Positions 53,924 to 63,993 of a stretch of 64,000 bases of DNA are shown here, in pieces. Numbering within the stretch: the stretch's first letter is position 1; each line of letters begins with the position of its first letter. Origin of the DNA: Candidatus Absconditabacterales bacterium (lineage in GTDB: Bacteria > Patescibacteriota > Gracilibacteria > Absconditabacterales > Absconditicoccaceae); contig CALDTY010000011.1 in NCBI GenBank assembly GCA_937923605.1, positions 1-64,000 on the forward strand. Reading direction: 5' to 3'. A program made the position numbers and the translations under genes. Below the pieces are notes generated by a model. The model saw only the letters and a program-made list of their open reading frames with translations. It was not told the DNA's origin and did not search any database.

Positions 53924-56851
53924 ATGGATATATTTGAGTTTGAACTTCGTTATAAGTCATATGAATGATTAAGCACTAGATTTCATCTATGATGGGATGA
54001 GTCGAAAATTTTAGAGTTGGTAAAAAAGACGTCTTGATGAAAGCTAGATACTAAACTTGTAGATACCTCAGTAGAAGAATTGCATATTAAGACAAAAATG
54101 ACATACACTTGATATAAAAATGATTTCATAGAAACATCTCTAGATATTATAGACACTACATGAAAAAAACTATTTGAGTACATAGAACGTTTAGAATACG
54201 AACTAAAAGTGACACATGAAATGTGATACAATACATATTTTCTAATTGTTGAAGATTATATTTCTCGAGCAAAAGAAAATAATATAGTTGTAGGGCCTTG
54301 AAGATGATCTTGTGCATGATCTCTTATGTCATATGCAATATGAGTAACAGATTTAGATCCTTTGCAATATGATCTAATTTTTGAAAGATTCTTGAATCCT
54401 GCACGTATATCTATGCCTGATATTGATACTGATTTTGAAGATACACAAAGAGACAAAGTAATTAACTACATAACAGATAAGTATGGTTCTGATAAAGTAG
54501 CTCATATTTGAACATATATGAAACTTGCAGCAAAAGCAGCATTCAAGGATGTTGCTAGAGTTATGTGAATAAAGTTTATTGACGCAAATAATATCGCTAG
54601 TTTTATCACCGAAAAAACAATACAGGAATCGATTGATGATAATAAAGATTTTCAGAAAGTGATTGCCAATGATAATAGGTTGAAAAAAGTAATAGAATTT
54701 GCACAGGCTCTAGAATGAACTGTAAGACAGACATGAGTCCATGCTTGTTGAATGATTATAGCACCAGAAAATACACAAAACTATTCTGTAATACAGCATC
54801 CTCCAAAATCAAGTAGTGGATTAAGAGATGAGGCTAGAGTTGTTTCACAATATGAATGATGAACTATTGAAGATATATGACTTTTGAAAATGGATCTACT
54901 TGGATTGAGAAATCTAAGCATTATAAAAAATACTATTAGAATTCTTAAAGCTAAATCTGAGAATGAAGGAACTGAACTGGATGATTTATTTAAGCATTTC
55001 TTAGACACAATGTTGTTTCATCCGCCTTTGGATGATCAATTTGTGTATAAAAAGATCTTTTGGAAATGAGACACATCATGAGTATTTCAGTTTGAGTCCG
55101 ATTGAATGAAAAATTGGCTAAAAAAATTAAAGCCAACAGGTTTTGATGACCTAATTGCTATGGTTTCATTGTATCGTCCAGGGCCAATGGAGTTTATACC
55201 AAACTATATTGATAGAAAGCATGAGATTGAAGAAGTCAAATATATGCAACTCGATTTACAAAGCATACTTAGACGTGAGTATTCAAAAGAAGTTGCTGAA
55301 GAGGAAAGAATAAAGATGGAAGAAGATCTTTGACCGATTATGAATATGACATACGGAATTGCTGTTTACCAAGAGCAGTTGATGCGTATGTCTCAAGCAA
55401 TTGCTTGATTTTCAATGTCTGAAGCCGATAAATTAAGAAAATGAATTGGTAAAAAGATTGCAGAACTGATAGAGAAGATAAAAAAGGAATTTGTAGAAAA
55501 AGCGTGAACTCATAGACAATACAAACCAGAAACAGCTACTCGAATGTACGAGAAGATGATTGAGCCTGCTGCCAGATATTCATTCAATAAATCACATGCA
55601 GCCTGTTATGCCTATATATCGTATCAGACGGCTTATCTGAAAGCCCACTACCCTTTAGAATTTCATGCTGCTTTATTAAGATCAGTAGAGGAGAATACTG
55701 ATAAACTAGCACAATTTATTGATGAGATAAAATTGCAATGATATGATATTGAATTACCTGATGTGCAAGTAGCTTTTGAGCATGTTGCCTCTATAAACAA
55801 TAAAATATACTTATGATTGCTTGCTATAAAATGAGTTTGAAGTGACGTTGCATCTCATATAGAAACTGAAAGAAAAACACATTGAATTTATGAATCTCTA
55901 ACAAATTTCTTAAAAAGAAACAAAGAATACATAAACAAAAAAACTCTAGAGGCTCTAATTACATCATGAGCTTTGGATAGTCTTGAATCACGCTTTAATA
56001 TGTACCATAATATTCCACTTATTATTGATTGGGTAAAATCATTAGAATGATGATGACAGCAAGCATGATTATTTGCTTCAACTAATGTTGAAGGTGCAGA
56101 TCTACTACTCCATTCAGAAACAAAATCAACCAATATAGAGCTTCTCAAAACTGAGTGGCTAGCATTCAAGACATTTGTTTCTGGACATCCTCTTGATTGA
56201 CTATACACATTTATAAGAGGTAAATACTGATTCATTTCAATGTTTAAGGATAAAGAATGATACTGAGATTTTAGTTTATTATGATTTATCAAAAGTATCT
56301 CAAGAAACAGAAGATGAGAATGATTTTTCATAAAAGTTGAAGATATATCTTGAGAAATTGAGTTTTATATTAAAGACAAATTAGACTTCGAACCTTTTAT
56401 GATTATCTCGGTACATTGATATATGTGAAGAAGACCTAGAATTCATAAGATTAGTGGATTCAATATTTGAAGTTTGATTGATAAAGCAAAAAGAAATGGA
56501 AAATTTAATGTTGATCAGACTGTTTCAAAAATCAGATCTGAAAGATTTCAACAACAAGTAGTTGAAACCACAAATACACCTACAAAAGGTTCGGTTGAAA
56601 CAAGTAAAAAGGTAAGCACAGATAATTTAACTGAATCTATTGAATGATGAGAACCAGTAGTTGAGTTTTATTGAGAGTTAAAATATGAATTCAGGAAAAT
56701 TAAAACTGCATGACTAAAAATGAAAGTCAAATGAATCATAAAATGATATGCTTGAGATTCTGAATTGATTATATGAGAAGAAAAATTTCATGTAAATGAA
56801 GAATGACTGAAAAAAATTAATAAGTTGATGGCTGAAGTTGACATCAACTAA
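53924..56851 (+). CDS. dnaE: DNA polymerase III alpha subunit lacking the N-terminal PHP domain, 975 aa
   Basis: [20 protein letters not shown]... then [88 protein letters not shown]; in-frame TAA upstream of the ATG. Confidence 0.92.
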
Positions 56852-56895
56852 GATATCTATACATTCAAATTAAATTTTATTTTTAAGAACAACTA

Positions 56896-57312
56896 ATGAA
56901 TTACGAAGGAAAAATTATTCAAATTCTAGCAGTGGAAACTATATCTACTTGATGATGAGATAGACAAAAACAAACAATTGTACTAGAAGAGAATAGAGAA
57001 TCAGAGTACAAATGATGAGTAGTAGTAGATTTTCGATGAGATAAGCTAAGCTTAATTAGTGATTTGAAGGTATGAGACATCGTTAACGTGTGACTCAATA
57101 GTAAAGCTAGAGAGTATAATGGAAGATGGTATAACTCGATTACATGATGGAAAATTGAAAAACAAGGTTGATGAACCTGATCATGACCTGCAGTGCCTCC
57201 TACAGCAACAACATGAGCTGCAGCACCAGCCGCTTGAATTGCAACAGAAAAGGTAGCTAATGCTGCTCCAGCACCAGCAACACAAGAATATGAAGACGAA
57301 CTACCCTTCTAA
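56896..57312 (+). CDS. DUF3127-like (OB-fold/ssDNA-binding-like) protein with Ala/Pro/Gly tail
   Basis: MNYEGKIIQILAVETISTGGGDRQKQTIVLEENRESEYKGGVVVDFRGDKLSLISDLKVGDIVNVGLNSKAREYNGRWYNSITGWKIEKQ; ends ...EDELPF*. Confidence 0.75.
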
Positions 57313-57336
57313 TTACTTTAACGTTGTGCTATAATT

Positions 57337-57365
57337 AAAAATGTCCCTATATAGGGACATTTTTA
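57337..57365. terminator. Terminator hairpin at the boundary into the large TGA-free island
   Basis: AAAAATGTCCCTatATAGGGACATTTTTA. Confidence 0.8.
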
Positions 57366-57461
57366 GTACTTAAGCTTGAAATATTGACATATATAACTAT
57401 ATATGTATGACAGTGTGACATAAATATCTGAATACAGAAAATGAACCTTAAAACTATATAA

Positions 57462-58571
57462 ATGGAACGAAAAATAGCATTAACCAGCGCATGGTTACTT
57501 ATATATGTAATAGTTACATGTATAATGATGAAACATAAAACTTATCTCTTTCTGAATTATGAAGTGATACATTGGTGGGAGTTGTTTACTACCATATATA
57601 TATTTGCTACATTTAGTTATGTAGTAAATCTTTGGAAACAAATATCTATTCTTATCACTCATACATTTTATGTGATAATGATTGCTCAATTATACTTTCT
57701 TGTGAAATATTGCTTTGTTCAAAGTATACAAAGTACGACATTTATGCAATCTCCTGTGTTCAAAATTGGATGTTTCATTGCATTGTTGATATACTTGTAC
57801 TTTGTGAAAAATCTTCTAGAGAAAGGAATAAAACAGATACCCTTATATAAGTTATTGCTTAAAAGAGTAGAAAAATCTGATACAACAAGAGACGATCAAG
57901 TTTTGAACACAATGGAAAAGTTGATTGATTTTATATTATCAATCATGTTATTTGTACTAGCAATAGTATTCACCTTTGGAGCTAAATCATCTATTGCATT
58001 ATATAGCACTGGTTTAGGTAGTATATTTGTTGTAATGATATCGTACTCATCAAGACATATTTTTAAGAATGGTATTTCTGGAGTAGTTATTTTTGCAAAA
58101 GATATTCTTAGAATTGGTGGTTCTATCACTTACAATGGCTCTAAGGGAGAAATAAAAGAAGTTGAACTTGGTCATATCATTCTTCAAAAAGATAGTGGTA
58201 CGACAATTAGAATACCAAGTGCTGGAATATTGGAAAATGGCTTTTCTAATCATATGAAAATAGATAGGAATGGATTCAATTTTCAAATTCCAATTGAAAA
58301 AAACCGATCTAAGATTGATCAGGCCCTCAAATCTATTGAATCACTACTTACAAAAAAATCAAAAGATTGGAATATCTTAGATAATACTGTTGAAGTAGTT
58401 GTGACAAAAATAGGTTTAAATTCAGTGACTATTGAAGCATCTTTCGATACTAGTGTTATGGAATTTGATAGACAGGTAGATAGTTCAAAGGAGAAAATTT
58501 CAAAGGACTTGGAACAAGAAAAGAAGATTCATAAAGAATTTATAATTAAAATAATAGAATTAAATTTGTAA
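57462..58571 (+). CDS. MscS-like mechanosensitive channel family protein, 369 aa; TGA-free
   Basis: Multi-TM N-term then MISYSSRHIFKNGISGVVIFAKDILRIGGSITYNGSKGEIKEVELGHIILQKDSGTTIRIPSAGILENGFSN; 17 Gly, none TGA. Confidence 0.8.
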   Translation: MERKIALTSAWLLIYVIVTCIMMKHKTYLFLNYEVIHWWELFTTIYIFATFSYVVNLWKQISILITHTFYVIMIAQLYFLVKYCFVQSIQSTTFMQSPVFKIGCFIALLIYLYFVKNLLEKGIKQIPLYKLLLKRVEKSDTTRDDQVLNTMEKLIDFILSIMLFVLAIVFTFGAKSSIALYSTGLGSIFVVMISYSSRHIFKNGISGVVIFAKDILRIGGSITYNGSKGEIKEVELGHIILQKDSGTTIRIPSAGILENGFSNHMKIDRNGFNFQIPIEKNRSKIDQALKSIESLLTKKSKDWNILDNTVEVVVTKIGLNSVTIEASFDTSVMEFDRQVDSSKEKISKDLEQEKKIHKEFIIKIIELNL

Positions 58572-58593
58572 ACAATAAAATAAACAAAAAAAA

Positions 58594-58980
58594 ATGATAA
58601 CTAAAATAGTAATACTACTTGCCCAACAAGCATTTTTAGATGGTATATTGACCTTTATAAAAAGAAAATATGTCACTAAAGCACTGAAAGCTAATGCAAC
58701 CTTAAAGTTTGAAGCGACTAAGGAAACTGCGATGAAAGCTATAGAAGATATTTATACTGAATCAGCTGGGAATATTGAAAAATTTCAGTCTGAACTACAA
58801 AAATTCTATCTCAAACATATGAAAGAAATCTATGGAGAAGCTAACAGTACAGAGTTAAAAGATGTGTTCAGTATTACATTTGAAAGCTATAAGGAATTGT
58901 GGTCTGATATACATGAAAATCTAGAGACATACGTAGAAAAAATATCTACATTTTTCGATTTCACAAAACGAATAAAGTAA
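58594..58980 (+). CDS. Hypothetical protein, 128 aa; TGA-free
   Basis: MITKIVILLAQQAFLDGILTFIKRKYVTKALKANATLKFEATKETAMKAIEDIYTES...; between MscS-like and DUF389 genes. Confidence 0.6.
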   Translation: MITKIVILLAQQAFLDGILTFIKRKYVTKALKANATLKFEATKETAMKAIEDIYTESAGNIEKFQSELQKFYLKHMKEIYGEANSTELKDVFSITFESYKELWSDIHENLETYVEKISTFFDFTKRIK

Positions 58981-58981
58981 A

Positions 58982-60385
58982 TTGATATGGAGAAAAAGAG
59001 TACTCATCAAGAAAAAGCTGAACCAGAAGATTTCCTACATACTATCAAAGTGGAATAAAGCCTTTGAAATATTCTTAGATGATCCTAGGGATTGGTTACA
59101 AGAATGGATAGAATTACGGAGAGAAGATAATGCTAAAAAAAAGATCATTAGTAATATTGTTCATAATGGTACAAAATTCCGTGGTGAACGATTTATAATG
59201 GTACTTGTTGCAGCATTATTTGCAGCTGGTGGATTGTATAAAGACAACTGGGCTTATACTATAGGTAGCATGCTAGCTAGTCCTATGATGTATGCTATTA
59301 TCGGCATTGCATACGCATTGTATGCATTTGACGATGATACGTTCTGGGGTTCTTTTAAGTCATTTATGATACAGTTTGCTATTGGTTTAGGTCTCTCATT
59401 TTGCTTCTTTAGCATTATGTCATTAAACATACCTACTGATGCGCTTTGGGCTAGAACCTACCCTGATGCAATTGATTTGAGTATAGCATTTGCTGGTGGG
59501 TTACTAGGAATATTAGCAAGTATGCATGCAGATAAGATTTCATTAGCAACCGTGGTAGCTGCAGTAGCAATTGGGACATCATTGATGCCACCAATTTGTA
59601 CTATAGGATATGGTTTAGCGACGGGACAACATATTTTTATCTGGGATGCATTTTGGCTATTTGTGATAAATACTGTCATGATTATGCTCGCTAGTATTCT
59701 TATGATATATATTACAGAATTACCAAAGAAACAAGGTATTAGTAAAAATAAACAATTTGTTTATGGTTTAATTGTTTGTGTTGGGATTGTGATCGCAATA
59801 ATAAACTCATTACAAGTTGCTAACTACGAATCAAATAAAGGAGAAATACATACTCTAGTACAAACTGTCTTAAAAGACAAAGGTAGAATGACTAGTTTAG
59901 ATATTAACCATCATCAACAATTTGTAGATGGATTCATGGTAACTAATCCCCTTGTAACTGATACATTATGGAGAGCTTTGGAACAAGAAATAAGTTTAAT
60001 TGTTCCAGATTATGATGTCAAAATTACACAAGTTGCACAGCATCATAAAGATGATAGGATTTCAAGTTTTGCAAAACAACAGAATGAGGAACTTTCTTCA
60101 TTACGGTCACAATTGAAACTTTCTCTGAAAGAAAGGTCTGATATGAAACGGCAAAATGAATATAGAGACTCAATATATACAATAATTCCATCGATGCTTC
60201 GTAGAAGCATACAAAACATTGAAGGAGTAAATGTTGTTAGTTTACAACCTGAAGGAGTTGATTCAATATCTTATGCTGCATTAGTAAAATATGCACCAAA
60301 AAATTGGAAATCAAAAGTACGGATTGAGAACGATTTGGATAGCTTATCACTTAGGTTTCCTAAACTAAGCATTTCGAAATTTTAA
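58982..60385 (+). CDS. DUF389-family membrane protein; TGA-free (5' end uncertain)
   Basis: NGTKFRGERFIMVLVAALFAAGGLYKDNWAYTIGSMLASPMMYAIIGIAYAL...AFAGGLLGILASMHADKISLATVVAAVAIGTSLMPPICTIGYGLATGQ; 24 Gly, none TGA; ORF would need a TTG start. Confidence 0.78.
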   Translation: MIWRKRVLIKKKLNQKISYILSKWNKAFEIFLDDPRDWLQEWIELRREDNAKKKIISNIVHNGTKFRGERFIMVLVAALFAAGGLYKDNWAYTIGSMLASPMMYAIIGIAYALYAFDDDTFWGSFKSFMIQFAIGLGLSFCFFSIMSLNIPTDALWARTYPDAIDLSIAFAGGLLGILASMHADKISLATVVAAVAIGTSLMPPICTIGYGLATGQHIFIWDAFWLFVINTVMIMLASILMIYITELPKKQGISKNKQFVYGLIVCVGIVIAIINSLQVANYESNKGEIHTLVQTVLKDKGRMTSLDINHHQQFVDGFMVTNPLVTDTLWRALEQEISLIVPDYDVKITQVAQHHKDDRISSFAKQQNEELSSLRSQLKLSLKERSDMKRQNEYRDSIYTIIPSMLRRSIQNIEGVNVVSLQPEGVDSISYAALVKYAPKNWKSKVRIENDLDSLSLRFPKLSISKF

Positions 60386-60399
60386 TTTATTAATGTATA

Positions 60400-60433
60400 A
60401 AAAAAGGCTTGGCATAATTTGCCAGGCCTTTTT
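60400..60433. terminator. Bidirectional terminator between convergent TGA-free genes
   Basis: AAAAAGGCTTGGCAtaattTGCCAGGCCTTTTT. Confidence 0.75.
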
Positions 60434-60454
60434 ACTTATTTAATATTAAATAAC

Positions 60455-61052
60455 TTATAACCAAGGAGAGAACATTCCTACTCTTTCCATATAACCTTCA
60501 TAAGCATCATGAAGTTCTTTCATTTGCATTTCTTCAAGTTTGCAAGTTATATACCAAAGTGGGATAAATAATCCCAATATGATAAACCAAGTCGAAGAAA
60601 AGTAAATTAAACCCAGTCCTCCTAGTAGCAAATACATGCTCACATACATAGGAAACATAGGTAGGGCCTTCCAATTGCGTTACATAGTCATGACTATCAG
60701 TAGTAAAGTTATCAGTCCCAAGCTTTGGAAAAAATATATCTACATTATCCATAGTGTATTCTGCACTATCGTTCCTAAAAGGAGGTATAGTAAAATTATT
60801 ATTGAAAGAATTCACCTTTGCAGTCAATAGATTCCATATTCTACCAAATCGTTTCTTACTGTAATGCATCTTATATCCAATCACTGGATACAGCACAATA
60901 AGAAGAAATGAACCTATCGATGCTATGTGTAGTTGTATATGCTCAGTCATCTTAAACATACTTATCACTAAGAATATGATAGCTGAAGATCTTATTAACA
61001 TCATTTTTAGATGTAAATCTTTAATCTCATTAAATTCGTTAACTTGGTTCAT
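60455..61052 (-). pseudogene. ICMT/PEMT-type membrane methyltransferase-like gene split across two frames
   Basis: 5' frame ORF 60534-61052 and 3' frame ORF 60455-60658 overlap out of frame; the 3' frame supplies FPMYVSMYLLLGGLGLIYFSSTWFIILGLFIPLWYITCKLEEMQMKELHDAYEGYMERVGMFSPWL. Confidence 0.55.
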
Positions 61053-61560
61053 ATACTAATTTTTTTGTGTGAGTATGATCTACTACCCCTGGAACGACTT
61101 TATCTTTGTTCCAAAAGCAGTAGGGAATATTATGTTTAATAAGAATTTCTTTAATCTGCTCTCCTCCGATACATCTTATAGTATCAAGAGGAAGTTTCTC
61201 AGTACAACAATGTACAAAAGAAGAATGAAAGTGCGAATGAAATTTATCCTTAACGAACTTATTCAGTTCAAGAAGTAATTTTTCCTTTTTCACAATATCT
61301 AATGCTAAACCACATGCTGTTTGATATAATTTTACTATACAAAGCAATTCAAGCTTACTTTCAATGCCCAAGAGAAAAAGATATTTCTCCTTCTTAGATA
61401 GTGAAGATGTAAAGACAAAATCTTTTAGGTCCGTGCTTGACTTAGATATGCTATCTTTTATAGACTTAGCTGCATAAAATATTGTTATAGCTGCCATACT
61501 TACCGTAGTTGATATTGCGACAATAATACACATTTCAAGTATTTTATCTGATAATTCCAT
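61039..61560 (-). CDS. Paralogous membrane-anchored protein, member A; TGA-free
   Basis: N-term TM; CIVKLYQTACGLAL ... RCIGGEQIKEILIKHNIPYCFWNKDKVVPGVVDHTH. Confidence 0.72.
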   Translation of the reverse strand: MELSDKILEMCIIVAISTTVSMAAITIFYAAKSIKDSISKSSTDLKDFVFTSSLSKKEKYLFLLGIESKLELLCIVKLYQTACGLALDIVKKEKLLLELNKFVKDKFHSHFHSSFVHCCTEKLPLDTIRCIGGEQIKEILIKHNIPYCFWNKDKVVPGVVDHTHTKKLVYEPS

Positions 61561-61590
61561 GTACTAATTTTTTCGTTTTAATAATGATTT

Positions 61591-62505
61591 TTAAAATCCT
61601 AAGTATTCAAGTATAGTTACTCTTCCTTTCCAGAAATCGCCTTTATTTGCAACTCCTTCTTTAGAAAAAGCTCCATACTCTAGCACTTCAATCTTTTTTC
61701 CGTTAAGTAACTTCAATTCTATAAAGTTTCTCAGGCCTGCTCTTCCTACAAATTTTTTCTCAACATTCTGTATAACCCCAGATATCTTTATACATCTAAA
61801 GTATAAAAAAATCATAAAGATAAATACACATGTAATGAAAATGAATGCAGGAGTTGGTAAATGCATCTCAGACTTTGGATAACGGTAGACATGAAGCACC
61901 ATAGAATACAGAAGAATAATTGGTGTAAATTTTACTATCTCTCCAAATATTCCAGTACTTGTAGATACGTACCGTTGAGACTCCTCTATTACTCCTGGTA
62001 AGATTTGATCTTCTCTCCAAAAGAAATAAGGTATCTCAAGATCATTTACTATCTCTTTCACTTGCGCTCCGCCAATACAATCTACAGACTCTATTGATAA
62101 GTTTTCCGTAGTACAAGCTAACTTGACTCTTAGGTGCTGAGATACAAAAACATCATTTACATATGCATCTAGTTGCTTAAGAATCCGTCTCTTTTTATCC
62201 AGTGGCATAGAGCTTGCACATGCTGCTTGATATAACTTCTTAATATATACTAGCCTTAAGCCCTTTGTTCTCCCTATCAAAAAGAGAATTTTGACATTAA
62301 TAGGTAGAAATGAACTATAGATGTACTTTCGAAACTCAGATGTTGTATGTAAGTGATTTTCTCTTACCTCTCTTAAATATATAAATGAAAAGATACATAC
62401 ACAACATACTATAGCAGTTATCGTTCCAATTATAATTCCTCCAATAATTTGTGATAATAACATATTTTTAAATTTAATTTGCTTATATAATAATATCTTT
62501 TGCAT
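61591..62505 (-). CDS. Paralogous membrane protein, member B; TGA-free (start probably MLLSQ, about 62463)
   Basis: RTKGLRLVYIKKLYQAACASSM ... DCIGGAQVKEIVNDLEIPYFFWREDQILPGVIEESQ; extra C-terminal TM segments and domain. Confidence 0.72.
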   Translation of the reverse strand: MQKILLYKQIKFKNMLLSQIIGGIIIGTITAIVCCVCIFSFIYLREVRENHLHTTSEFRKYIYSSFLPINVKILFLIGRTKGLRLVYIKKLYQAACASSMPLDKKRRILKQLDAYVNDVFVSQHLRVKLACTTENLSIESVDCIGGAQVKEIVNDLEIPYFFWREDQILPGVIEESQRYVSTSTGIFGEIVKFTPIILLYSMVLHVYRYPKSEMHLPTPAFIFITCVFIFMIFLYFRCIKISGVIQNVEKKFVGRAGLRNFIELKLLNGKKIEVLEYGAFSKEGVANKGDFWKGRVTILEYLGF

Positions 62506-62674
62506 AAACTGTTATCCCACACTTTCTTGCCTCTCTAGCTAGATCAGCATTACTCAGTTTATTTACTAGAGAACGAACCCATTTTTTAAAATCCTTACCT
62601 ATAGTATCCATATGTAGTCCATGGTATCCCCAGGTGACTCTCATAATTTCGTCGACTATATCAATTTTTTTCAT
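62483..62674 (-). CDS. Small hypothetical protein, 63 aa; TGA-free
   Basis: MKKIDIVDEIMRVTWGYHGLHMDTIGKDFKKWVRSLVNKLSNADLAREARKCGITVYAKDIII*. Confidence 0.45.
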   Translation of the reverse strand: MKKIDIVDEIMRVTWGYHGLHMDTIGKDFKKWVRSLVNKLSNADLAREARKCGITVYAKDIII

Positions 62675-62677
62675 TGT

Positions 62678-63370
62678 TTATTGGTTTAGTTGTTTTTTAA
62701 TTTGATCTACCTTAATTTTAGTCAGTTGTATATCTCTCCCAATAGCCTTTAGATCATTATCTAGAAACTCTTTGTTCCAAAGATATGAAGGAATTGTATG
62801 TATTCGAATAAAACTCTCTTGATACTCTGGCTCAAAACAATCAAGCGAAGATAAAAATTCTATATCCCAAATTTCCCCAGGACAATCTTCTAACCTAATC
62901 ATATTAGGGATATAGTAACTCTGGAAATAATCATGTATATCGATATAGAGTTGCTTTTTATTTGATGTACATGGTACAAAGTAAGTAAGATGAAATAATT
63001 TTTGCAAATATACATCATCTACATTGATACCTAAACCAAAAATAAGTCCAATTTTTATATGTAACGGCGCAGGCAGTTTCCATATGATTTTTCTCATGTT
63101 TGGATAACATCTTCTCAATCTATAGGATATAGAATGTTGAAAATCCTTAATCTTCAACGTACCAATAATCAAAACAAAGATAAATATTGCTACCACTACA
63201 AAATAATACAGGGTATACAAATTTAAATCTTTTGGATATAGAGATCCGTCTGTAAATTCTTCTGGTGCAAATTGTCTCATCACAAATGAGACAAGACACA
63301 TAATGAATGCATACATAGGTATCCACCAATACTCACTAATAATTTTTCTCATGTTAACTGATAATTCCAT
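62678..63370 (-). CDS. Diverged paralog, member C (two TM segments); TGA-free
   Basis: LGINVDDVYLQKLFHLTYFVP ... FIRIHTIPSYLWNKEFLDNDLKAI matches the family layout; overlaps member D stop by 17 bp. Confidence 0.62.
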   Translation of the reverse strand: MELSVNMRKIISEYWWIPMYAFIMCLVSFVMRQFAPEEFTDGSLYPKDLNLYTLYYFVVVAIFIFVLIIGTLKIKDFQHSISYRLRRCYPNMRKIIWKLPAPLHIKIGLIFGLGINVDDVYLQKLFHLTYFVPCTSNKKQLYIDIHDYFQSYYIPNMIRLEDCPGEIWDIEFLSSLDCFEPEYQESFIRIHTIPSYLWNKEFLDNDLKAIGRDIQLTKIKVDQIKKQLNQ

Positions 63371-63953
63371 GTGCTCTACTTTTTTTTACGTTATCAAATA
63401 GTGTTACTGTTTCTTCAACTCCATTAACTAAATCGCCAGCTTTCCAAAAGAAATTTGGCACTCGTACTTTTTTAACCAGAGTCATAATATGATCTCCACC
63501 AAGACATTCCAAGTCATTTCTTTTAATTTTTCTAATTTGCTCTTCACGAGACGCTTGGGTAGCCATTTTATAATGATGGTTTAAATTATTGATGATATAG
63601 TTCTGTAGTAATGCAAAAAGTAATAATCTATTGTCATCTTCTAATTCTATCAAACAAGCAGTTTGATAAAGTTGCTTAATATACATCATCTTCAATCCTT
63701 TTCGTTGACCAGTATAAAACTTCCATTTAATATTCTGTGGCATCGTACTTGCTTCGACGAAACATCTAAGCGCCTTATATCTTGGGCTATATATTGTTAC
63801 AAAAGCCTTGAGATAAGGGTATAAGATAATTAATAAAATTGTTGCAGCTACACACTGCAGGGTAATTGTTAGATAGTTCATATGATTATAATTATATTTT
63901 TTTATTAATAGTTTATTAACAAGAAAAATGTAAGAAATGAGCATACATTTCAT
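63354..63953 (-). CDS. Paralogous membrane-anchored protein, member D; TGA-free (start probably MNYLT)
   Basis: RKGLKMMYIKQLYQTACLIEL ... ECLGGDHIMTLVKKVRVPNFFWKAGDLVNGVEETV. Confidence 0.72.
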   Translation of the reverse strand: MKCMLISYIFLVNKLLIKKYNYNHMNYLTITLQCVAATILLIILYPYLKAFVTIYSPRYKALRCFVEASTMPQNIKWKFYTGQRKGLKMMYIKQLYQTACLIELEDDNRLLLFALLQNYIINNLNHHYKMATQASREEQIRKIKRNDLECLGGDHIMTLVKKVRVPNFFWKAGDLVNGVEETVTLFDNVKKSRAHGIIS

Positions 63954-63974
63954 GTCTTTTTCTATTAATGAAGA

Positions 63975-63993
63975 TTGTCAAAATTATTGACAA
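63975..63993. promoter_or_regulatory. Perfect inverted repeat, possible operator/promoter element
   Basis: TTGTCAA-aatta-TTGACAA upstream of the member D start and at the window edge. Confidence 0.4.

Noticed and set aside
57495-58286. Small overlapping minus and alternate-frame ORFs in the MscS-like gene
   Set aside because: Shadow ORFs of the 369-aa gene.
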